64,000 bases of DNA from Pseudomonadota bacterium. Lineage in GTDB: Bacteria; Desulfobacterota; Desulfovibrionia; Desulfovibrionales; Desulfomicrobiaceae. Positions 51,389-58,142 of this stretch are shown piece by piece. The stretch lies in the NCBI GenBank assembly GCA_018902545.1, contig JAHIQM010000014.1, positions 62,001 to 126,000 on the forward strand. The letters are read 5' to 3'. The notes beneath the pieces are model-generated. The model was given only the letters and a program-made list of their open reading frames with translations, searched no databases and was not told the DNA's origin. The position numbers were made by a program, and so were the translations under genes. Every line of letters starts with the position of its first letter. The stretch's first letter is position 1.

Positions 51389-52480
51389 TCAATCCACCCG
51401 CATGATGGTGGCGTAACTGCCGAAAACGGCCCACACGCAGTCCTGCTCCTGCAGCTTCAGGCGGCGCAGGCTCTGTGTCGTTGAGACGATGCACAGTTCC
51501 GTGTCCGGCCCGATGCGCAGCACATATTCGGTGTTGACCCGTCCGCGTTTGATGCGGGTGATGACTCCGGGCAGGCGGTTTTCGGCCGAGCAGGGCGGCT
51601 CTTCCTCGCTCCTGTAAAGGCTGACCCAGGGGGCCTTGACCTCCACCGTGGCCAGGCGGCCGGTTTTAAGCCCCATGCGCCGCAGGCTGTCCAGGGTGAT
51701 GACCGAGGAGATGACGTGCCCGTCCAGGGTCGTGAGCAGCACCTCGGCCTGGATGTCGGCGGGACGGATGGCCGTGATCTTGCCGAAAAAGGAGTTGCGG
51801 GCGCTCGTTTTGCGGTGACTTTCGCGCTGCAGAAAGGATGAGGTGATGGTGCGGATGTCCTCTTCCGAAAAAGAAACATATGCCGAGGTCAGGTTGGGCG
51901 TGGAGTGCCCAAGGTACATCTGTACCGCCGGCAGGGGCATGTTGGACTGCATCAGCTCCACCCCGCGAGATTTTCGGATCATTTCAGGGCTGGCCAGGTT
52001 CTTGGGGAATCCGCAGGCCTGGGCGCGTTCATAAAATTTGCGGCGCACAAAAGCCGGGTCGACAGAGAGCGTCTGGCCTGAAGCTTGGCGAAAGATTTCG
52101 TCGGAGAGAATGTTGCGGATTTCCACGGCCAAGGCGTCGGCCAGGGGTACGGTCCTGGTTTGCTCCGGGGTGGTTCGCCCGAAGGTGACGATGAGGCGGT
52201 CATGGTCGATGTCGCGCAGGGGATTTAGGTCCAGTATTTCGTGCAGCTTGGCCCCGGTGTGGCGGATGAGCAGGAAGATCAGCAGGATACGCCTGCGGGA
52301 CAGGGTCACGTCGGCGCGCCTGGAGCCTTGGGCCCAGGTCCTGAATTCGCGTTCCAGATGTTCGAGTTGCAGGGAATCAAGACAAGACGAAGCTTCACCT
52401 ACGATGCGGCCATGGTCGGCCTGATCGGTGGGCGAGGTGCGGGGGGCGGTGGTGCGCGGAGCTTTCATGATCTCCATCAT
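51389..52480 (-). CDS. tunR: TunR-type tungstate/molybdate-responsive regulator
   Basis: 363 codons from ATG 52480; ATG 52468 is an alternative, and a longer in-frame reading would run through the 203-bp repeats. The first 230 residues follow the phage-integrase catalytic fold, but HTGAKLHEIL has Lys where the first catalytic Arg should be, and MIRKSRGVEL lacks the His of HxxR; the terminal Tyr (SAYVSF) remains. Two TOBE domains follow (FFGKITAIRPADIQ and LPGVITRIKRGRV). TunR regulators of sulfate reducers have this architecture and control tup genes. The palindrome before tupA is the expected target. Confidence 0.88.
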   Translation of the reverse strand: MMEIMKAPRTTAPRTSPTDQADHGRIVGEASSCLDSLQLEHLEREFRTWAQGSRRADVTLSRRRILLIFLLIRHTGAKLHEILDLNPLRDIDHDRLIVTFGRTTPEQTRTVPLADALAVEIRNILSDEIFRQASGQTLSVDPAFVRRKFYERAQACGFPKNLASPEMIRKSRGVELMQSNMPLPAVQMYLGHSTPNLTSAYVSFSEEDIRTITSSFLQRESHRKTSARNSFFGKITAIRPADIQAEVLLTTLDGHVISSVITLDSLRRMGLKTGRLATVEVKAPWVSLYRSEEEPPCSAENRLPGVITRIKRGRVNTEYVLRIGPDTELCIVSTTQSLRRLKLQEQDCVWAVFGSYATIMRVD

Positions 52481-52575
52481 GGACCGTTGGGTGGCTTGAA
52501 GGCAAGTGTCTATTTTGGGGAACGGGGTGGTTTTTCGTCTGGTCGGCGGGGGTCTATGTGGAGAAAAGTGCGTCT

Positions 52576-52778
52576 TTCGTCTGGTCGGAGCGGCGGGTCG
52601 GGTTGGTCCGGGCAGGCCGCCTCGAAACTCCCTCGCGGGCCTCGTACGGCTGAATCGTTGCGTGCGGGACGTACGAGCGGGGCAGCGCGGCGGACAACGA
52701 TTCAGCCAACGATGCCTGGCTCGGTCAGACAGTCGAGGCAACCTGCCCAGACCAACCCGCCCCACCACGGCACTACGA
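52576..52778 (+). repeat. 203-bp self-complementary repeat, copy A
   Basis: Outer arms are GGGTTGGTCCGGGCAGG and its near-complement CCTGCCCAGACCAACCC; inner arms are GGCTGAATCGTT and AACGATTCAGCC, so it can fold into a long branched hairpin. Copy B at 52904-53106 differs at about five positions. Confidence 0.88.
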
Positions 52779-52848
52779 CAGTCATTCCAGCGGTATCACT
52801 ATGCGTCATTCCAGTCGTATCGCTGCGTTATTTTAGAGGTATCACTTT

Positions 52849-52877
52849 GCGTCATCCCCGCGAAGGCGGGGGTCCAG
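52849..52877 (+). repeat. REP-like hairpin 1
   Basis: CCCCGC-GAAG-GCGGGG within GCGTCATCCCCGCGAAGGC, a common proteobacterial intergenic palindrome. A second copy is at 53178-53206. Confidence 0.75.
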
Positions 52878-52903
52878 GCTTTAGGTGGGAAAAGACGCGG
52901 TTA

Positions 52904-53106
52904 TTCGTCTGGTCGGAGCGGCGGGTCGGGTTGGTCCGGACAGGCCGCCTCGAAACTCCCTCGCGGGCCTCGTACGGCTGAATCGTTGCGTGCAGGACGT
53001 ACGAGCGAGGCAGCGCGGCGGACAACGATTCAGCCAACGATGCCTGGCTCGGTCAGACAGTCGAGGCAACCTGCCCGGACCAACCCGCCCCGCCACGGCA
53101 CTACGA
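52904..53106 (+). repeat. 203-bp self-complementary repeat, copy B
   Basis: Same orientation and length as copy A, 328 bp downstream. The differences lie at positions such as CGGACAGG for CGGGCAGG and GCAGGACG for GCGGGACG. Confidence 0.88.
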
Positions 53107-53177
53107 TGCGTTTTTTCAAGATATGACTGATGTGTCGTCTCTGCAGCATCACGATGCGCTATTCTGGGCATCACTAT

Positions 53178-53216
53178 GCGTCATCCCCGCGAAGGCGGGG
53201 ATCCAGTTTTTTTTTA
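53178..53216 (+). repeat. REP-like hairpin 2 followed by T run
   Basis: CCCCGC-GAAG-GCGGGG followed by ATCCAG and ten T. It would be an efficient terminator for any plus-strand transcript, though none is known to enter here. Confidence 0.7.
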
Positions 53217-53280
53217 GGAAAAAGGCGCGGCTTTTCGTCTGATTGGAGAGAGGGAGGGTGCGTTTATTGCGCTGCGGGCC

Positions 53281-53317
53281 AAAAAAAAGGGCCCTTCGCG
53301 TGAAGGGCCCTAAAAAA
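53281..53317 (-). terminator. Terminator of tRNA-Asn copy 2
   Basis: On the minus strand GGGCCCTTC and GAAGGGCCC pair around a 4-nt loop, followed by eight T (A run 53281-53288). Confidence 0.92.
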
Positions 53318-53320
53318 GTC

Positions 53321-53396
53321 TGGCTCCCCGGGACAGATTTGAACTGCCGACACGGTGGTTAACAGCCACCTGCTCTGCCAGCTGAGCTACCAGGGA
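53321..53396 (-). tRNA. tRNA-Asn(GTT), copy 2
   Basis: Differs from copy 1 by one acceptor base (5' strand TCCCTGG, giving a T-G wobble with CCGGGGA). Encoded CCA and anticodon GTT are the same. Confidence 0.96.
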
Positions 53397-53437
53397 ATGC
53401 TCGTGAGGAGCCTCTTTAGGCAAAGAGGCCTGCTCTG

Positions 53438-55879
53438 TCAACCGCTTTGCGCGGTTGCGCGGATTTTTGTCTGCGCGGCCTCTTCCGTTTTTCCCTGCTG
53501 CTGAAGGGCGGTGATCAGGATCTCCCAGAAGGCCGGGGCGTCGGGTTTCAGGTGTACGCTCTGCCGCGCCAGGGATTCGGCGATCTCCGGATCGTCGCCC
53601 CGTTCGAGGTAGATTTTGGCAAGCAGGTGGAAAGAGTGGGCGTCCTGGGGGTTGGCGGTTATGGCCTGGTGCAGGTATTCGCGGGCCGTGTCGCGGTCGT
53701 CGCGGCGGAAGGCCAGTCGGGCCAGATAGCGGAAGGCCGGGTTGTAGGAGCCCTCCCCCTCGGACATGGTTTTGACCTGCTCGTAAAGGTTCCAGGCCCG
53801 CTCGAAATCCCCTTCCTCCTCCGCCATGAGCCCCAGGCGGATCAGTGCGTAGACATGCTTGGGCTCAATGGTCATGACCTGCTCGAAGGCCTGACGGGCG
53901 GCGGTGGGATCCCCGTCCTTGAGGCAGGCGCAGCCGTAATTGTAGAGCGGCATGACGTGGTCCGGATGGCGGGCGGTGAGCTCCTGGAAGATGGTCCTGG
54001 CCGTGGCGTATTTGTTCAGCCGGGCATAGCAGACGCCAAGGGAGTTGCGGGCCAGCAGGTTGCCTTCGTCCACGGTCAGGGCCTTTTTGTACTCGGCGAT
54101 GGCGTCAAAGGTCTCGCCCTGGGCGAAAAGTCGGTCCGCGCTGATATTGAGGGAAACGGAGTCGAAGCAGGCGATCTTCTCGTCGTGCAGGAAGTCGGCG
54201 TGGTCCAGCGCCTTGCGCACGTTTTCGAGGGTGTCGGAGCGTGTGTAGTCCAGGAAGGGATAGGCCGCGATGCCTACGGATTTTTCCAGTCCTGCGAAGC
54301 GTTCGTCTTCGAGCAGTTCGCGTACGATGCGCTGGCAGTCTTCCTGGCCCAGGTCCGGCACGTGATAGATGATGCAGTTCACGCTGAAGCGCCCGCCCAG
54401 CGCCGCGGGTCCGAACAGGGTTTCGACGCGGCTGGCCAGGGTCTGGAAGAATTGCTCCTCCTTCATCTTGTCCATGGGCGTGCGGTCGGCGTGGGGGGAT
54501 TCCAGGCGCATCAGCACCATGCAGAAGCCCTTGGCCTGGGCGCGGGCCGACTGCCAGGCCTGCAGGAAGTCCCGGTAGGGGTAGATGCCGGTGAGGGGGT
54601 CCTTCTGCGGAACGCGGTCACCGGGCTGGGCTTCACGCTGCTCCATGCGGCCCGAGTGATCGTCGAGCAGGGTCAGCCTGTCGCCTTTTTCCACGGTCCA
54701 GTTGGGGTCGCTCTGAACCAGAACCTCGGCGATGGACATCTCCTCCTGCACCTCGACCAGCGAGACCTCGGCCTTGTACATGGGCGGATAGTGGCCGAAA
54801 ATCACGTCGCCCTGAGTCCCGACAATGGTTTCGCTGCCGTTGAATTTGCGGGACCAGATCAGGAATCGCTGTCCTTCGTGCGCGTCCATGCTGCGGCCGA
54901 GATTGATGACCAGGCGGTTCATGGGCATGACTTCAAGGACCACTCCGCCCTGGGTCAGTATCTGCCTGAAGGAGTAGATCTGGGATCGCCCGCCGGCCTT
55001 GGCCGTGTTGAGCGCCTTTTCCGCTTTTTCCAGCACCAGCCAGGCCTGCTCTTCGGGAGCTTTCTGAAACTGCGCGCCTTGCAGGTCCTGCGGGTAATTG
55101 ACGTGGCCGATGCTCGCCGAAACGCCGATATCCTCACGCAGCGGAGTGAAGCGCGCCGTGACCTTGGCCAGTTCGGCGCCCAGGTTCACGGCCAGTTCGC
55201 TCATTTTCGCGCGGGAGGCCTGCGGCCAGAGCACGCCGAAGGAATCGCCGTCCAGGCGGCAGACCAGGGTTTGCTTGGGACAGGCTGCGCGCAGACGCTC
55301 CGCCGCGAGAGTCAGGACCTTGTCCCCGAAATTGTGCCCGTAATTTTCGTTGATCTGCCTGAATCGGTCCAGGTCGAGGATGATGAGGCCGAAGCAGGCG
55401 CTGTGCCCTTGCAGGGAGTCGTCGGCCATGGCTCCCGCCCCGGGCATGATGGAGCCGACAATGCCGGAAATTTCGCGGACCAGGGCCTGGTGCAGGCAGT
55501 GGCGGTTGAAGAGGCCGGTCAGGGGGTCGGTGATGACCGATTTGCGGATCTTGATCTGCTCCAGGCACAGGGAGGCCATGTGCGGCAGAAACGGCAGGGC
55601 GCGGGACGTCTCCTGCGGATCGACCCCTCTGGCCTCGAACACTGCGAGCAGCCTGTCCGAGTGCGTCAGCGGCAGCGCCAGGCGATCATTTTCCAGGGTT
55701 GCGCGTCCGAAGGGATGCTGCGGGTCGGCCTCCATTTCTTCCGGAGTTCTGGCCGGAAACATGAGACTGTAGGAGGTAAAGGGAATGATGCCCCTCAGCG
55801 CGGTTTTGAGCAGAGGCTCGTAGTCGATGATGTCCTGGCGGCGCAGGGTGCCGGTCTCGATGGAAGTGGCCGTGTTCAT
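53438..55879 (-). CDS. Protein with two degenerate GGDEF domains and TPR repeats
   Basis: 813 codons, no signal or membrane helix. Domain order: an N-terminal sensor-like region (1-110), a GGDEF-like domain (TDPLTGLFNRHCL to LDGDSFG, residues about 115-300), where GGDEF is replaced by DGDSF, a beta-rich middle, a second GGDEF-like fragment (KDPLTGIYPYRDFL, residues 425-560) without the motif, and about seven TPR units at the C-terminus. Diguanylate cyclase activity is unlikely; a c-di-GMP or GTP sensor linked to protein binding is plausible. It is transcribed alone toward tRNA-Asn. Confidence 0.82.
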   Translation of the reverse strand: MNTATSIETGTLRRQDIIDYEPLLKTALRGIIPFTSYSLMFPARTPEEMEADPQHPFGRATLENDRLALPLTHSDRLLAVFEARGVDPQETSRALPFLPHMASLCLEQIKIRKSVITDPLTGLFNRHCLHQALVREISGIVGSIMPGAGAMADDSLQGHSACFGLIILDLDRFRQINENYGHNFGDKVLTLAAERLRAACPKQTLVCRLDGDSFGVLWPQASRAKMSELAVNLGAELAKVTARFTPLREDIGVSASIGHVNYPQDLQGAQFQKAPEEQAWLVLEKAEKALNTAKAGGRSQIYSFRQILTQGGVVLEVMPMNRLVINLGRSMDAHEGQRFLIWSRKFNGSETIVGTQGDVIFGHYPPMYKAEVSLVEVQEEMSIAEVLVQSDPNWTVEKGDRLTLLDDHSGRMEQREAQPGDRVPQKDPLTGIYPYRDFLQAWQSARAQAKGFCMVLMRLESPHADRTPMDKMKEEQFFQTLASRVETLFGPAALGGRFSVNCIIYHVPDLGQEDCQRIVRELLEDERFAGLEKSVGIAAYPFLDYTRSDTLENVRKALDHADFLHDEKIACFDSVSLNISADRLFAQGETFDAIAEYKKALTVDEGNLLARNSLGVCYARLNKYATARTIFQELTARHPDHVMPLYNYGCACLKDGDPTAARQAFEQVMTIEPKHVYALIRLGLMAEEEGDFERAWNLYEQVKTMSEGEGSYNPAFRYLARLAFRRDDRDTAREYLHQAITANPQDAHSFHLLAKIYLERGDDPEIAESLARQSVHLKPDAPAFWEILITALQQQGKTEEAAQTKIRATAQSG

Positions 55880-56003
55880 GATTAACCCCAGGGTATTTTT
55901 GAAGCCATTGCCTCATGCCGCAACCCTTGTCCAGAAAGGAGAATTGTGTTTTGGGTCGAAGCTGGCTACAGCCCCGTGATAAATGTCTGTCAGGGAGGAA
56001 CCA

Positions 56004-56633
56004 ATGCTCGAAGTTACCGTCATGCCCCTTGGGCCGCTGGATACGAACTGTTACGTGGTGCACTCGAAAAGCGAGGCCGTGGTCATCGATCCGGGAGGCG
56101 AGGCAGGGGAGATCCTGTCCTTTCTTGCGGCTGAAAAGAAAAGTCTGGTCGCGATCCTGAATACCCACCTCCACTTTGACCACATCCAGGGCAACGCGGA
56201 TCTGGTGGCGGCCACGGGGCTCGCCGTCATGGCCAGCGAAAAGGACGGTTTCCTCCTTGAAACCGAGCTTGGCGGCGGCGGGATGATGGGTTTTCCGCGC
56301 ACACCCGCCTTTTCGTTCACCCCGCTGCAGGAGGGCGAGTTGACCCTGCTTGGCGTCAATTGCCGCGTGCTGGCCACTCCCGGTCATAGCCCGGGCAGCC
56401 TGTCCTTTTATTTTCAGGACCTGGGCGCGGTTTTCGTCGGCGATCTGCTTTTCTACCGCTCCGTGGGGCGCACCGATTTTCCCGGCAGCTCCGAGCAGGA
56501 GCTGCTCCGCTCCGTGCGCAGCAAGATCTTCACCCTCCCCCAGGAGACAGTGGTCTATCCCGGTCACGGGCCGGAGACCACCGTGGGTCAGGAGAAGCTC
56601 AACAACCCTTTTTTCACCGAGTTCATCCGATAG
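56004..56633 (+). CDS. Metallo-beta-lactamase-fold hydrolase (glyoxalase II-like)
   Basis: 209 codons from ATG 56004, with AGGGAGGAA upstream. The metal motif HLHFDHIQG (THxHxDH) is followed by TPGHSPGS and a C-terminal VYPGHGPETT. GDLLFYRSVGRTDFPG in the middle is typical for the hydroxyacylglutathione hydrolase-related group. It hydrolyses a thioester or similar substrate; a glutathione-independent role is likely in this organism. It is followed by a small ORF 8 bp behind. Confidence 0.88.
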   Translation: MLEVTVMPLGPLDTNCYVVHSKSEAVVIDPGGEAGEILSFLAAEKKSLVAILNTHLHFDHIQGNADLVAATGLAVMASEKDGFLLETELGGGGMMGFPRTPAFSFTPLQEGELTLLGVNCRVLATPGHSPGSLSFYFQDLGAVFVGDLLFYRSVGRTDFPGSSEQELLRSVRSKIFTLPQETVVYPGHGPETTVGQEKLNNPFFTEFIR

Positions 56634-56641
56634 GAGCCATC

Positions 56642-56869
56642 ATGATCCCCGAAGGCGAGCACGATTTTAGGGACAGGTGCTGACACGTGGGCGTCGATGC
56701 CAGTTGGCAGCTGCGATTCAGTCGAACGGACAGGCAGGTTTTCTGGGTCAAGCCGAGCGTGCTGCCCCAGCTTGAGAACGCCCTGTATATTGAAACCGAT
56801 TGGAGCCTCACGCTGAGCGAAGTCGGAGAATTCGTGCGGGCGGAATTCGTCCGCAAGCAATTCAAATGA
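56642..56869 (+). CDS. Small protein with in-frame TGA, candidate selenoprotein
   Basis: The strongest start is ATG 56642 with GGAG 5 bp upstream. Its frame meets TGA at codon 14 (56681-56683), after MIPEGEHDFRDRC, then continues open for 61 codons (GVDASWQLRFSRTDRQVFWV) to TGA 56867-56869. That stop overlaps the next gene's ATG. If TGA is read as Sec, a 75-residue protein with a Cys-Sec pair results. A hairpin (TGCC-AGTT-GGCA) 18 nt after the TGA could be a bacterial SECIS. If not, translation may restart at GTG 56687, giving 60 residues. No family recognised. Confidence 0.5.
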
Positions 56870-57426
56870 ATGACCCTCTTGTCATCTCCTTGAGCCCCAG
56901 GGCTGGCGGCAACAGCGATCAGGCCGCTGCGCTTTTCGCCCGCAGCCTGGACCTGTCGCCTCGCCCCGTTTTCCTGCGCGACCATGTGCTTGAGCCCTGC
57001 ACCGGGTGTGGTGCCTGCGCCGACGACGGCCGGTGCAGGATCGGCGCGGACGGAGCCGAAGAGCTGTTCACGCGCCTTGATTCCGCCTGCGGCGTGGTGC
57101 TGACCGCCCCGGTCTATTTCTATCATCTGCCAAGTCAGGCCAAGGCCTGGATCGATCGCGCCCAGTCCAGATACATGGCCCGGCAAAGGGGGCTGCGTCT
57201 GCCCGGGTTCGTCCGGCCCGCATATGTCGTGCTGGTGGCGGGAAGGACGCGGGGCGAGCATCTTTTTGCGGGCATTCTGCCGACCTTGCGCTATTTTCTG
57301 GAAGTTTTCGATTTGCGCATGGAGAACACCTTGTGCCTGCGCGGGCTCGACCAAGCCGAGGATTTTTCCCGGGATCGCGCGGCCGCGGATGCCGTGCGCG
57401 ACCTGGCCCGGAGCAGCGGATGGTAG
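56866..57426 (+). CDS. Iron-sulfur flavoprotein / NADPH-dependent FMN reductase family
   Basis: 186 codons from ATG 56866, overlapping the preceding stop codon (ATGA). The flavodoxin-like fold is suggested by SLSPRAGGNSDQAA (phosphate-binding loop) and VLTAPVYFYHLPSQAKAWIDR. Cysteines in EPCTGCGACADDGRC form a compact cluster-binding motif typical of the family. It probably moves electrons between flavin and an acceptor. comF overlaps its end by 7 bp. Confidence 0.82.
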   Translation: MNDPLVISLSPRAGGNSDQAAALFARSLDLSPRPVFLRDHVLEPCTGCGACADDGRCRIGADGAEELFTRLDSACGVVLTAPVYFYHLPSQAKAWIDRAQSRYMARQRGLRLPGFVRPAYVVLVAGRTRGEHLFAGILPTLRYFLEVFDLRMENTLCLRGLDQAEDFSRDRAAADAVRDLARSSGW

Positions 57427-58142
57427 GGGCCCTCTCCCGGGTGCTTGCCTCCGTGCTGCACGCCGCCGGGCGGCGTTGCCAGTATTGCGCGGCGGTGCTC
57501 AGGCATGCCGGGGATTTTCCCCTCTGTCCGGACTGCCGCGAACTTCTTGCCCCGCGTGTCGGCGGCTATTGCCCCGACTGCGGCATCTGCTACGCGGACC
57601 CCGCCGCCCCCGTTTACTCGTGTCTGGCCTGCCGCCGGAGCAAGCCCCCGTGGTCGGCCCTGGCTTTTCACGGACTCTATTCCGGGGCGCTGCGCGATAT
57701 CATCCACCGTCACAAATTCAGCCACGATCACGGGCAGGGCCAGCTCCTTGCCCACCTGCTCCGTCAGGCCTGGGACAGGCATGGTTTGGCGCGGCCGGAT
57801 TGCATTCTGCCCGTGCCCATGCTGCCCGCCAAGGTCCTCAGCCGGGGCTTCAATCAAAGCGTGGAGCTGGCGCGCATGCTGGGCAAGGCCACTGGCCTGG
57901 CCCCCAAACCCTGTGGCCTGCGCAAGACCCGCGACACCATGGCCCAGTCGAGCCTGGGCCGGGCCGAGCGTCACCGCAATGTCGCGGGCGCTTTCAAGGC
58001 CGCGACGGACATGACCGGTCAGCATGTGCTGCTCGTCGATGACGTCATGACCACGGGGGCCACTCTGACGGCCTGCGCCGAGGCCTGCCGCGTTGCCGGG
58101 GCCCGGCGCGTAGACATTTTTTTCCTGGGCAGGGCCGTATGA
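57420..58142 (+). CDS. comF: ComF-family phosphoribosyltransferase-like protein
   Basis: 240 codons from ATG 57420, overlapping the preceding gene by 7 bp. An N-terminal zinc-binding region has several CxxC pairs (CQYC, CPDC, CPDCGIC, CLAC). The PRTase motif [17 protein letters not shown] lies near the C-terminus. ComF relatives act in DNA uptake or processing during natural transformation. No other competence gene is nearby. Its last codon overlaps the histidine kinase start (ATGA). Confidence 0.9.
   Translation: MVGALSRVLASVLHAAGRRCQYCAAVLRHAGDFPLCPDCRELLAPRVGGYCPDCGICYADPAAPVYSCLACRRSKPPWSALAFHGLYSGALRDIIHRHKFSHDHGQGQLLAHLLRQAWDRHGLARPDCILPVPMLPAKVLSRGFNQSVELARMLGKATGLAPKPCGLRKTRDTMAQSSLGRAERHRNVAGAFKAATDMTGQHVLLVDDVMTTGATLTACAEACRVAGARRVDIFFLGRAV

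Larger units (their letters stand above)
52481..53280. other. Repeat-filled intergenic region
   Basis: 800 bp with no gene. It holds two 203-bp inverted-structured repeats and two REP-like sequences. Open frames here are by-products of the repeats. Confidence 0.7.

Noticed and set aside
51389-52480. Active integrase marking a second mobile element
   Set aside because: Catalytic Arg and His are missing and two TOBE domains follow, so it is a TunR-type regulator.
52481-52768. N-terminal extension of tunR by 96 codons
   Set aside because: It would translate the 203-bp repeat and has a composition unlike the rest; ATG codons at 52480 and 52468 are better starts.
49241-53396. tRNA-Asn duplicates as att sites of an integrated element
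   Set aside because: Both copies are complete tRNA genes, whereas integration duplicates only part of a tRNA; no functional integrase lies between them.
53447-55885. 812-codon plus-strand frame opposite the GGDEF-TPR gene
   Set aside because: The composition is that of a mirrored frame, and the minus-strand product has recognisable domains.
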